A stretch of 64,000 bases of DNA from GM7GCV1 sp965222065 (GTDB taxonomy: Bacteria; Pseudomonadota; Gammaproteobacteria; Pseudomonadales; GM7GCV1). Below the pieces are notes generated by a model. That model worked only from the letters and a program-made list of their open reading frames with translations. It ran no database searches and had not been told where the DNA came from. Shown one piece after another: positions 1-8,763 of this stretch. A program made the position numbers and the translations under genes. The stretch spans positions 310,001-374,000 of the forward strand of contig OZ244933.1 in NCBI GenBank assembly GCA_965222065.1, given 5' to 3'. Numbering within the stretch: the stretch's first letter is position 1; every line of letters begins with the position of its first letter.

Positions 1-507
1 GCCATTACGCTGGATCATCGCGACTATTATTCCCGTGACGCATACGATCAGGCGCTGGCCGCCACCATTGATCAATATCAGCCAGACCTGATTGTCCTGG
101 CCGGCTTTATGCGCATCCTTACACCAGAATTCGTCAACCGGTACCCGGGACGACTTATAAATATCCACCCTTCCCTGTTGCCCAAATACCAGGGTTTGCA
201 CACCCATCAAAGAGCGCTGGAGGCTGGCGATCAGTGGCATGGCGCCACCGTTCATTTCGTGACCCCGGAACTCGATGGGGGCCCGGCAATTATCCAGGGA
301 GCGGTTCCTGTGTATCCGGGAGATACCGAAGCCTCGCTGGCAGAACGGGTGCAAGCCCAGGTGGAACACCAGATTTATCCCATGGCAGTCAATTGGTGCC
401 TCAACAAACGTGTAGAGCTTACTTCAAAGGGAGTCACACTGGATGGGGAACTCCTCCCGGCCGGCGGTTTCCAATACAAAGTGGATCTATCACAGAACAT
501 GGCATGA
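1..507 (+). CDS. purN: Phosphoribosylglycinamide formyltransferase, 3' part
   Basis: PurN transfers a formyl group from 10-formyltetrahydrofolate to GAR in cytoplasmic purine synthesis. The reading frame is open from base 1, so the gene is cut by the window edge; 168 residues are visible against about 212 in E. coli, so roughly 45 N-terminal residues are missing. The catalytic signature NIHPSLLPKYQGLHTH, the downstream HGATVHFVTPELDGGP segment and its Asp are all present, matching the family Asn-His-Asp active site. The stop codon overlaps the start of the DUF3108 gene (ATGA), which implies translational coupling. In many gammaproteobacteria purM lies just upstream, outside this window. Confidence 0.97.
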   Translation, partial: AITLDHRDYYSRDAYDQALAATIDQYQPDLIVLAGFMRILTPEFVNRYPGRLINIHPSLLPKYQGLHTHQRALEAGDQWHGATVHFVTPELDGGPAIIQGAVPVYPGDTEASLAERVQAQVEHQIYPMAVNWCLNKRVELTSKGVTLDGELLPAGGFQYKVDLSQNMA

Positions 508-1226
508 AATATCACTCACTGAACTATCGCCGTTTTACTTTTTATCCCCTGTGTCAGCTCATGCTTGCCGCCCTGGTCTGGGCGGTTTCTTGCCAGGCGC
601 TTTCGCTGGAGCCTTTTTACCGGGAATACAAAAGCACCTTTGCCGGTTTTGGTGCCAAATCGACACGTGAGCTTAAGGAAGTGGAACCCGGAGTCTGGGA
701 GCTCAGCCTGACGGCCCGCAACCTGATTGCCCGATATGAGGAAACCAGCCGCTTTATACTGGATGAAAATGGTTACCCTGTTCCCCAGAAACACTACTTC
801 AAGGGGCGCTTGTTTGGCGTCAGCCGTGAAGAGATAACCACGTTTGACTGGGAAGAAGAAACGGCCAGCTGGCAACGGGGAGATGACCAGAGGACTGCCG
901 AATTACATGAGGGGGTTGTCGATCGAATCCTGTACCAGATCCTGGTTCCCATGGATGTTAAAGCCGGCAAGGAAAAGACGACCTATGAATTTGTTAATCG
1001 CGGTGACGTGCGTTCCTACCAGTTTGCCACCGTCGGTACAGAATCAGTGCCTTTTGATGGTCAACAAGTCGATGCGATCAAACTGGAACGCGTCTATGAT
1101 GACGGCGAAAAACAGACAATGGTATGGGTTGCCCCCGAGTTGGGCTATGAAATCGTCAAAATCATTCACGAGGATGATGACGGTGCTGACTACCGAATGG
1201 AGCTAAGGCCAGAAACCCTGGAATAA
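504..1226 (+). CDS. DUF3108 family exported protein
   Basis: This 240-residue protein starts with a basic and hydrophobic leader (about residues 1-33, ending near SCQALS) that looks like a Sec signal peptide, so it is probably periplasmic. The rest is a beta-rich domain with the pattern FYREYKSTFAGFGAK near its start, typical of DUF3108 proteins encoded right after purN in Pseudomonas-like bacteria. The biochemical function of the family is unknown. The start is the ATG inside the ATGA overlap with purN, and the stop overlaps the next ATG (TAATG), so three genes are probably cotranscribed and coupled. The family call is from recall of this gene neighbourhood and the sequence pattern. Confidence 0.8.
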   Translation: MKYHSLNYRRFTFYPLCQLMLAALVWAVSCQALSLEPFYREYKSTFAGFGAKSTRELKEVEPGVWELSLTARNLIARYEETSRFILDENGYPVPQKHYFKGRLFGVSREEITTFDWEEETASWQRGDDQRTAELHEGVVDRILYQILVPMDVKAGKEKTTYEFVNRGDVRSYQFATVGTESVPFDGQQVDAIKLERVYDDGEKQTMVWVAPELGYEIVKIIHEDDDGADYRMELRPETLE

Positions 1227-1847
1227 TGCGTAAACTGCCCCTTCTTGTCGGCATCTGCATACTTTCGGTTTCGGCAATATCCCAACCAACCCAATACAAA
1301 CAACGAACAAGAACAGCTTTTGAACAGCGAACGTATTTTTCAAAAATTTGGCAGCTACGGTATCGAACTGATTAACCAGAAAGACGATATCCGGCAAACC
1401 TCACTGTATTCTGAAAACGAACACGGGCGTGTTACCCGCACTTTTGCCACCGTCAAGTTTTTGGAACCCATCCCCGTTGAAATTAGTAACCTGCATGAGC
1501 AGATACTGGGCGGCTCCTCGATCGGCGCCACATTTAAAGGTGCGGGCTGGGAGATCAACAAGTACGGTCTTTTGATTGACCGCTTGACCATTGCTCCGCC
1601 CAACCAGGTACTCGGGCTGATGCATCTGGACTCGGCACAACAACTGGCCCTCCATCTCTATCTGTTTTCCATATCAAGAGAAAATGACTCACCACTTAAC
1701 TACGCCCTGATTGCCGAGCTGCATCACCCGGACTACATGAATCTCGCTGAATTGCAGGACATTTACCTGGACAGTATGGATTTATCCCGTGGCAAAGACC
1801 TGGATGCCCAGGTGGAATCACTTCTCGCGCAGATTAAAAATCTATAA
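1226..1847 (+). CDS. Secreted protein of unknown function, apparent frameshift
   Basis: The ATG at 1226 overlaps the DUF3108 stop and encodes a good signal peptide (MRKLPLLVGICILSVSAISQ), but that frame ends at a TAA about 50 codons on. The biologically plausible mature protein (EQEQLLNSERIFQKFGSYG and onward, about 180 residues) is one frame away. Read alone it has only a TTG start at 1245, no ribosome binding site and no leader. The simplest reading is one gene with a +1 frame disruption in the CCC/AACC-rich stretch around 1279-1310, either a sequence error or a recent mutation. I do not recognise the family. It ends 1 bp from the convergent DUF502 gene. Confidence 0.6.
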
Positions 1848-1848
1848 T

Positions 1849-2487
1849 TTATTTAGAAATACTAACTATCTCATTGTTTTTATTAGATAACATTTCTGAT
1901 GTCCCTGCGCCACAAGCGATAATGGTTCGCATGGCTTCTTCCGCGGTGACCCCGGTCAGATATTCGACCGAGCTGGAAGGCAAATGGTAAGTCAATCCCG
2001 AGGTTGGTACGGGCGCGGTGGGGATATATACCGTCACCATGCCGTTTTTGTGCTTGCTGGTCACTATACCGGTGACCGTGGTTTCGCAATCGGGGCCAAA
2101 TATTCTGGCCAGCACTACTTCACCTTTCAGCAGGCTGCCTGTATCGGTTCCACCGATAAGCTGCTGCACCATGCCTTTAATGGTTTTATAACCGGGGGCA
2201 AGCCGGATAAGCAGGTCATCAAAAGTGTTATGCATCCAGCGGCCAAAGGCTGTGCGTACCAATACGCCCACCAGAAAACAGAGAATAATAAAATTGGCGA
2301 GCACCAGGATGTCCGAGAACAGATGCGACAGCCCAAACGCCTTACTCAGGGGATCGCTAAGGGGAGATACCAGGTCACTGAAGAGACCGAGTATCCAGCG
2401 TCCCGCCAAAATAAACACCGTCAGCGGCAAAATTACCAATAAACCACCTATAAGCGCCAAACCCACGTAAGATTTCAATTTCTGCAT
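1849..2487 (-). CDS. DUF502 family inner membrane protein
   Basis: A 212-residue membrane protein with two clear transmembrane segments, about residues 7-32 (VGLALIGGLLVILPLTVFIL) and 58-82 (SDILVLANFIILCFLVGVLV), then a soluble domain with the family-like stretch LAPGYKTIKGMVQQLIG and a TVYIPTAPVPTSG motif. These are features of DUF502 proteins, which are widespread in proteobacteria and have no assigned function. The gene is convergent with the preceding secreted protein gene and divergent from the glutaminyl cyclase gene (27 bp between starts), so the two promoters must overlap. Confidence 0.85.
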   Translation of the reverse strand: MQKLKSYVGLALIGGLLVILPLTVFILAGRWILGLFSDLVSPLSDPLSKAFGLSHLFSDILVLANFIILCFLVGVLVRTAFGRWMHNTFDDLLIRLAPGYKTIKGMVQQLIGGTDTGSLLKGEVVLARIFGPDCETTVTGIVTSKHKNGMVTVYIPTAPVPTSGLTYHLPSSSVEYLTGVTAEEAMRTIIACGAGTSEMLSNKNNEIVSISK

Positions 2488-2514
2488 GAAGATTATTTCC
2501 GGTACAAAATCACA

Positions 2515-3342
2515 GTGAAACTCGTTGAATCCAATCTGACCAAACCACCTCTCAAGAACCTTTTTCTCGCAAGTCTGTTCCTAGCCTGGTTTATATCAGG
2601 CTTATGTGTCAGTCAGGAAACGGGTCACGTCCACAACGAGGATTTTACTCTCGAATACGCTGGTTCCAGCCCACATTCAGTAGAAAACTTTACCCAGGGG
2701 CTGTTTTTCCATGAAAACCGGCTGTTCGAAAGTATTGGGCAGTACGGGCAATCGGCATTGATTAAATACCAGGGCGATCATCAGACACCCGGCGTCCAAC
2801 GAAAACTGGATGACCAGTATTTCGCCGAGGGAGCCACCCACCACAAGGGACGTATTTTCCAGTTGACCTGGCGGGCGGAAACCGCGTTTGTTTATGAAGG
2901 CGCCATGCTGACTCCATCCAGAGGCTTTAGCTACGCCGGAGAGGGCTGGGGGCTGACATCTGACGGGCAATATCTGTGGTTATCCAATGGCAGCGCTACC
3001 CTGAAACGCCTGGATGAAAATGGCGAGATACAGGGGGAAATCACCGTATCGCTGGGCGAACAACCGGTCGACCGGCTAAATGAGCTGGAATGGGTGAATG
3101 GTTGGATACTGGCGAATCGTTGGTACGACAACCGAATCTATGTGATTAACCCGGTCTCAGGCCAGATTGAGCATGCTTTTGATTTCACTGCGCTGGCAAG
3201 TCGGGAACTGCGTATAAATCGTAATCACGTACTGAACGGCATTGCCTGGAATCCCGACACGGAACAACTTTGGATTACCGGAAAAAACTGGCGCCAGTTT
3301 TATCAGTTCAAGATCACCCTTCCGGATATAAATGATCATTGA
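2515..3342 (+). CDS. Glutaminyl-peptide cyclotransferase (plant/bacterial type)
   Basis: Members of this family convert N-terminal Gln of peptides to pyroglutamate. The 275-residue product has a leader-like hydrophobic stretch at about residues 14-32, so it is exported or membrane-anchored. The mature part shows repeated beta-propeller-like strands with FTQGLFFHENRLFES near the N-terminus, EGATHHKGRIFQLTWR in the middle and LNELEWVNGWILANRW further on. These are hallmarks of the five-bladed propeller QC family (plant type), not the zinc-dependent animal type. I see no ATG in frame, so GTG at 2515 is taken as the start; it has no clear ribosome binding site. The family is recognised from motifs; physiological substrates are unknown. 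Confidence 0.85.
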   Translation: MKLVESNLTKPPLKNLFLASLFLAWFISGLCVSQETGHVHNEDFTLEYAGSSPHSVENFTQGLFFHENRLFESIGQYGQSALIKYQGDHQTPGVQRKLDDQYFAEGATHHKGRIFQLTWRAETAFVYEGAMLTPSRGFSYAGEGWGLTSDGQYLWLSNGSATLKRLDENGEIQGEITVSLGEQPVDRLNELEWVNGWILANRWYDNRIYVINPVSGQIEHAFDFTALASRELRINRNHVLNGIAWNPDTEQLWITGKNWRQFYQFKITLPDINDH

Positions 3343-3429
3343 TATGGCCCTTTAAATTAGCCGCGATTGCCCCATTAACAAGTACACTAGCGACAAAACC
3401 AACCCAACGATTTCAGGAAAATTTAACCC

Positions 3430-6342
3430 GTGACCGCATTTCAGTCATTCGAGCACCTACGCACCCGAAAAATTGACGCGCTTAATCTGGAAGTCCAGGA
3501 ATATCGACACAAAACCACTGGCGCCCAGCATATCCATATCAGCGCAGACAACAGCGAAAACGTTTTCCTTGTCGCACTGAGAACCGTTCCCCAAGACTCC
3601 AAGGGGGTAGCCCATATCCTTGAGCACACAGCGCTCTGTGGCAGTGAGAAATACCCGGTTCGCGACCCTTTTTTCATGATGATCCGCCGGTCACTGAACA
3701 CCTTCATGAATGCACTAACCAGCTCAGACTGGACGGCTTACCCGTTTGCCAGCCAGAACAAAAAAGATTTCAACAACCTGCTGGATGTCTATCTGGATGC
3801 TGTGTTTTTCCCCACGCTCGATCCCCTGGATTTCGCCCAGGAAGGCCATCGTCTGGAATTTGCGGAAATGAGCAACCCCGATAGCCCACTGGAATTCAAG
3901 GGGGTTGTGTTTAACGAAATGAAAGGGGCGATGAGCTCTCCGGTCTCCATCTTGTGGCACACCATGAGCAAGTATCTTTACCCCACGACGACCTATCACT
4001 ACAACAGTGGGGGTGATCCGGAAGCGATTACCGACCTGGGCTACGATGAGCTGGTCCAGTTTCACAAGACCCACTATCACCCAAGTAACGCCATTTTCAT
4101 GACCTTCGGCGATATGGATGCCGGGGAACTGCAACAGAAATTTGAAGAAAAGGCCCTCAACCGGTTTGCCGCACTGGATCACCAGATCAGTGTGCCTCTG
4201 GAGAAACGGTTTGATGCGCCAGTCAGGGTCACCGAAAGCTATAACGTTCCCGAAGAGGAAGGTACTGACAATAACACCCATGTGGTCATGGGCTGGCTGC
4301 TGGGTGAGAGCATTGATCTGAAAAAGGCCATGCAGGCACATTTGCTTACCTCCGTCTTGCTGGAACACAGTGCCTCGCCATTGCAGCAGGCATTGGAGAC
4401 CTGCGGACTTGGCCGGGCACCCTCCCCGCTTTGCGGGCTGGATGATTCGCAGCGGGAAATGGCCTTTGTCTGCGGACTGGAAGGTGCCGGCATGGACAGC
4501 ACAGAAAGCGTGGAGAAGCTGATACTGGACACCCTGGACAGGGTTGCAACCGAAGGGGCATCTCAGGAGCAAATGGAAGCCTGTCTGCATCAGCTGGAAT
4601 TACAGCAGCGCGAGATATCCGGCGACAGCTACCCCTTTGGACTGCAGTTGATTATGCAATCCCTGAACAGCGCCAACCATCGAGGTGATCCGGTGGGCCT
4701 GCTGGATCTCGATCCGGTTATTGCCGAAATGCGGGAAGAAATCAAGGACCCCGATTACATCAAAAAATTATGCCGTGAATTGCTGCTCGACAATCCACAC
4801 CGGGTGACACTGACACTGGTACCCGATAGCGGGCTGGCAGCAAGAAAACAGGCGGAAGAGCGCGCCAGGCTCGATCAGATTCGTGCCAACCTGGATGAGG
4901 CAGAGATACACAGGATCATCGAACAGGCCCAGGCTTTAAATAAACGACAAAGCGAGCACGACGACCCGGCAAATTTGCCCAAGGTAGGCCTGGAAGATGT
5001 TTCCAGAAACTTCTCCCAGCCCGAACCGGTTTCAGTAACCGATGCGCCAACCCCTGTGTACAGCTATGCCGCGGGCACCAATGGGCTTGTCTACCAGGAA
5101 GTCGTACTGGAGCTGCCTGATCTTACCCGGGAAGAAATTGGATTATTGCCCTTGCTGAGCCATTTCTGGACAGAACTCGGCGTTGGCGATAAAAGCTACC
5201 TGGAGGTTCAGCAGTGGCAGTCGTCTGTCTCCGGCGGGTTGAACTGTACATTCAGGGCCCAGGCAGATCCCTGGGACACGAATAAAACACGGGGCATGAT
5301 CCTCTTGTCCGGCAAGGCGTTAAAACGCAATCAGCATAAATTATCGGACCTGATGAACCAGACCCTGTCTGATCTGCGCTTTGATGAGCCCGGCCGGGTG
5401 CGTGAGCTGGTCTCCTACGGTCGCGCACGTGCCGAAAACCAGGTGACTGGCAGCGGACACAGTTTGGCCATGGGCGCAGCCGCACAGAACGCCTCTCCCT
5501 CAGCGCTGCTGGCGTTCCAGACCAGTGGCCTGGCAGGCATTCACAGTCTGAAAGAACTGGATGCCTCGCTGAAAGATGATCAGGCGCTGGAGCAATTTAT
5601 GTCTGCGCTGAGCGCATTGCATCAAAAACTCATCGAGGGTAGCCGAAAATTATTGCTCGTAGGCGACGCTGATGACCTGGCAGAGTTCAGGACAAGCCTG
5701 GATATTATGCAAACAAGCCAGCCCGCGACAGATAACATGCTGGCCCTGCCAGCCCCTGAGGGGTTTGCAGCCAACGAGCTCTGGGTGGCCAACTCGCAGG
5801 TTAACTTCTGTGCAAAAGCCTACAAGACAGTTCCCACGACTCATGCGGATGCTCCCGCATTGACGATACTCGGTGGGTTTATGCGCAACAACTTTTTGCA
5901 TACAAGCATCCGTGAACAGGGTGGTGCATATGGCGGCGGCGCTACCCAGGATAACTTTAGCGGCTCTTTCCGATTTTTCTCCTATCGCGATCCCAGACTG
6001 GATGCGACGCTGAAAGATTTCGACAAGGCCATTGACTGGATGCTTAACACAAACCATGAGGCACGCCTCCTGGAGGAATCCATACTTGGCGTGGTCGCTG
6101 GTCTCGACAAACCCGGTTCGCCAGCTGGTGAGGCAAAACAGGCATTTCATGGGGATCTGTTTGGCCGTACGAGCGAGATCAAGAAGACGTTTCGGGATCG
6201 TGTACTGGAGACCAGCATGGACGATCTAAAACGGGTGACCGAAACCTATCTCACCCTGTCTTCTGCCAGCACGGCTGTAGTGACCGGCAAGCATGGTGAA
6301 TCCTCTGCCCAACCTCTCGGTCTCATTACCAAAAAACTGTAA
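3430..6342 (+). CDS. M16C metalloprotease, PreP/insulinase family
   Basis: At 970 residues this has the length of PreP-type peptidases, which degrade peptides inside a closed two-half chamber. The inverted zinc motif HxxEH is seen as HILEH (His62, Glu65, His66), followed by LCGSEKYPVRDPFF, a strongly conserved PreP segment; the third zinc ligand probably lies in the FNEMKGAMSS region near residue 165. The C-terminal half contains the GGAYGGGA substrate-binding motif. No signal peptide is seen, so it is likely cytoplasmic. The start is GTG with an AGGA about 11 bases upstream. It is followed after 15 bp by cmoA, suggesting cotranscription. Confidence 0.95.
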   Translation: MTAFQSFEHLRTRKIDALNLEVQEYRHKTTGAQHIHISADNSENVFLVALRTVPQDSKGVAHILEHTALCGSEKYPVRDPFFMMIRRSLNTFMNALTSSDWTAYPFASQNKKDFNNLLDVYLDAVFFPTLDPLDFAQEGHRLEFAEMSNPDSPLEFKGVVFNEMKGAMSSPVSILWHTMSKYLYPTTTYHYNSGGDPEAITDLGYDELVQFHKTHYHPSNAIFMTFGDMDAGELQQKFEEKALNRFAALDHQISVPLEKRFDAPVRVTESYNVPEEEGTDNNTHVVMGWLLGESIDLKKAMQAHLLTSVLLEHSASPLQQALETCGLGRAPSPLCGLDDSQREMAFVCGLEGAGMDSTESVEKLILDTLDRVATEGASQEQMEACLHQLELQQREISGDSYPFGLQLIMQSLNSANHRGDPVGLLDLDPVIAEMREEIKDPDYIKKLCRELLLDNPHRVTLTLVPDSGLAARKQAEERARLDQIRANLDEAEIHRIIEQAQALNKRQSEHDDPANLPKVGLEDVSRNFSQPEPVSVTDAPTPVYSYAAGTNGLVYQEVVLELPDLTREEIGLLPLLSHFWTELGVGDKSYLEVQQWQSSVSGGLNCTFRAQADPWDTNKTRGMILLSGKALKRNQHKLSDLMNQTLSDLRFDEPGRVRELVSYGRARAENQVTGSGHSLAMGAAAQNASPSALLAFQTSGLAGIHSLKELDASLKDDQALEQFMSALSALHQKLIEGSRKLLLVGDADDLAEFRTSLDIMQTSQPATDNMLALPAPEGFAANELWVANSQVNFCAKAYKTVPTTHADAPALTILGGFMRNNFLHTSIREQGGAYGGGATQDNFSGSFRFFSYRDPRLDATLKDFDKAIDWMLNTNHEARLLEESILGVVAGLDKPGSPAGEAKQAFHGDLFGRTSEIKKTFRDRVLETSMDDLKRVTETYLTLSSASTAVVTGKHGESSAQPLGLITKKL

Positions 6343-6357
6343 CTCTGACCAATACCA

Positions 6358-7080
6358 ATGAGCAGGGATCAACTCTATTCAAAGCCGCTGGGGCAGATCA
6401 GCGGCTTTGAATTTGATCAGCGTGTAGTGGATGTCTTTCCGGACATGATCCAGCGCTCGGTCCCCGGCTATGAAAGTATTATTGCGATGACCGGTACGCT
6501 GGCATCGCAATGCGTTATTCCGGGAAGCAACTGCTACGATCTCGGCTGCTCCCTGGGTGCATCCACCCTAAGTATATGCCGGGAGATCCCTGATAGCTGC
6601 CAGGTGATTGCCGTGGATAACTCAGAGCCCATGCTGCAAGCATTTGGCCGGATACTGGACGCACAACCCGAGAAACACCAGATCAGGCTAAAACTGGCTG
6701 ATATTCGTGATGTTGCCATCGAAAATGCCAGCCTGGTGGTGCTCAACTTCACCCTGCAGTTTGTGCCACTGGAAGAGCGTCTCGGGCTGTTGAAAACCAT
6801 CTACGATGGCATGGTCAAGGGCGGTCTGCTGATGGTCTCGGAAAAGATAAAAATTGAGAACCCGCGGCTGAATGAAATTTTTATAGATGCCCACCATGAA
6901 TTTAAGCGCCGTCAGGGGTATTCTGATCTCGAAATTGCCCAAAAACGCTCTGCCATTGAAAACGTACTTATCCCGGAAACGGTTGCAGAGCATGAACAGC
7001 GCTTTAAAACAGCCGGGTTTACCTCATCGAGCATCTGGTTTCAGTGCCTGAATTTTTGTTCAATGATTGCTGTCAAGTAA
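6358..7080 (+). CDS. cmoA: Carboxy-S-adenosyl-L-methionine synthase
   Basis: CmoA makes carboxy-SAM from SAM and prephenate. CmoB then uses it to build 5-oxyacetyluridine at the tRNA wobble position. The 240-residue protein has the SAM-binding motif YDLGCSLGASTLS near residue 60, AVDNSEPML after it, and the conserved FKRRQGYSDLEIAQKR helix that binds the carboxyl group. Length and motifs match E. coli CmoA closely. In most gammaproteobacteria cmoB follows directly, but here the next gene is an AbgT transporter, so cmoB must be elsewhere if the pathway is complete. Confidence 0.95.
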   Translation: MSRDQLYSKPLGQISGFEFDQRVVDVFPDMIQRSVPGYESIIAMTGTLASQCVIPGSNCYDLGCSLGASTLSICREIPDSCQVIAVDNSEPMLQAFGRILDAQPEKHQIRLKLADIRDVAIENASLVVLNFTLQFVPLEERLGLLKTIYDGMVKGGLLMVSEKIKIENPRLNEIFIDAHHEFKRRQGYSDLEIAQKRSAIENVLIPETVAEHEQRFKTAGFTSSSIWFQCLNFCSMIAVK

Positions 7081-7122
7081 GGTACTCACCGAGTCGGACC
7101 GGAAAATAACAGGACACACCCC

Positions 7123-8634
7123 ATGATCAGTAACCATTTCATCCAAAGGCAACTGGTTCTGATAGAGCGAGTGGGCAATCGCCTTCCCCATCCGACACTA
7201 CTTTTTGTTTACCTCTGTGGCTTTATCGCCGTTTTGTCAGCCATATGCTGGGCATTTGGTGCTACCGCGACCCATCCGGTCGATGGCCATAGCATTGCTG
7301 CCAGGAGCATTATCTCCGGTGATGGGATTCGCTACATACTCACATCAGCCGTCACAAACTTTACCGACTTTGCGCCCGTTGGCACCGTGCTGGTTGCCAT
7401 TATGGGTATTGGCGTAGCCGAACACAGTGGACTGATCAGGGCTGTCCTTAGCGCCACCATTCTGGGCGCCCCGCAAAGACTCATGACGTTTTTGGTGGTC
7501 CTGGCGGGCGTGCTTTCCAGCCTGGCTGCAGACACCGGTTACGTCGTGCTGGTACCCTTGGCAGGTATTGTCTTTGCCAGTGCAGGACGCAACCCGATAG
7601 CCGGCATTGCCGCGGCGTTTGCTGGCGTTTCCGGCGGGTTTAGCGCCAATCTGCTCATCGGACCACTCGATGCTATTTTGGCCGGGTTATCAACAGAAGC
7701 CGCTGTACTCGTCCAACCGGGATACGAAGTAACCGCCGCCGCCAACTACTACTTTATTTTTGTCTCCACCTTCCTGATCGCCATCATCGGAACCCTGGTC
7801 ACGGAAAAATGGGTAGAACCCCTGCTGGGTGAAAAGAAAGTTGGGCGCAGCCAAAAACTGGGTGAACTATCTCCAGAAGACAAGAAAGGCCTAAAGGCCG
7901 TCGGAATTTTTACCCTGGTATATGCGGCAATTCTTCTGGTCGCCCTGCTTCCGGACAATGCCGTATTACGTAATCCTGAATCCGGCAGCATACTGCATTC
8001 CCCCTTTATCTCGGGCATTGTCGTCATTATTGCACTGTACGCGGCTTTTGCCGGTTATGTGTTTGGTCGCTATAGCAAGAACTTTGATACCCCGTCCCGG
8101 GACATGATTACCGGGATGGAAAACAGCATGGCCACCATGGCGTCTTATCTGGTGCTAATGTTTTTTGCCGCCCAGTTTGTCAGCTGGTTTGGCTGGAGCC
8201 AGCTGGGCATTATCACCGCCATCAAGGGGGCGGAAATCCTTCAGGCGTTCAACCCCAATAGCACGCTGTTGCTGGTTTTGTTTGTGCTTTTATCGGCCTT
8301 TATTAATCTGCTGGTGGGCAGCGCCTCTGCCAAATGGGCATTGCTGGCGCCAATTTTTGTCCCAATGTTGCTGCTGTCCGGTATTTCACCTGAGGCTACC
8401 CAGGTGGCTTACCGGATCGGGGACAGTTCCACCAATATCATTACCCCGCTCATGCCCTATTTTGGCGTGGTACTGGCTTTTATCCAGAAATACGACCGCA
8501 ATGCCGGTATCGGCACATTACTGGCCGCCATGCTGCCTTACAGCCTGATGTTTTTATTGTCCTGGTCCATCGTATTGGCCATCTGGCTGCTTGCCGGCAT
8601 CCCCCTTGGCCCGGATGCTCCCGCTTTTTTGTAA
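7123..8634 (+). CDS. AbgT family transporter
   Basis: A 503-residue polytopic inner membrane protein with many hydrophobic helices, the long extracytoplasmic or hairpin loops of the AbgT family and the conserved stretches GVAEHSGLI, ADTGYVVLVPLAG, GGFSANLL, LVGSASAKWALLAPIFVPM and RIGDSSTNIITPLMPY. AbgT members import p-aminobenzoyl-glutamate in E. coli, and others (MtrF, YdaH) export antimetabolites such as sulfonamides. The substrate here cannot be told from sequence. An AGGA lies about 10 bases before the ATG. It follows cmoA by 42 bp and may share its transcript. No aminobenzoyl-glutamate hydrolase genes (abgA, abgB) are adjacent, which weakens a folate-salvage role. Confidence 0.92.
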   Translation: MISNHFIQRQLVLIERVGNRLPHPTLLFVYLCGFIAVLSAICWAFGATATHPVDGHSIAARSIISGDGIRYILTSAVTNFTDFAPVGTVLVAIMGIGVAEHSGLIRAVLSATILGAPQRLMTFLVVLAGVLSSLAADTGYVVLVPLAGIVFASAGRNPIAGIAAAFAGVSGGFSANLLIGPLDAILAGLSTEAAVLVQPGYEVTAAANYYFIFVSTFLIAIIGTLVTEKWVEPLLGEKKVGRSQKLGELSPEDKKGLKAVGIFTLVYAAILLVALLPDNAVLRNPESGSILHSPFISGIVVIIALYAAFAGYVFGRYSKNFDTPSRDMITGMENSMATMASYLVLMFFAAQFVSWFGWSQLGIITAIKGAEILQAFNPNSTLLLVLFVLLSAFINLLVGSASAKWALLAPIFVPMLLLSGISPEATQVAYRIGDSSTNIITPLMPYFGVVLAFIQKYDRNAGIGTLLAAMLPYSLMFLLSWSIVLAIWLLAGIPLGPDAPAFL

Positions 8635-8763
8635 CACCAGAGATTCGTCATCATCTGGTAATGCACGACGAAATAGAAACTTATATAGTTCGACGAGCCG
8701 ACGCCCTGCGAGAACCGTTCCGGGGCCAAAAACGATAAAAACTACCTTGTTCCAGGGGGATCA

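Noticed and set aside
3724..4590. 288-codon open frame on the minus strand
   Set aside because: It lies wholly inside the M16C protease gene on the opposite strand and has no family-like motifs; it reflects codon bias of the real gene.
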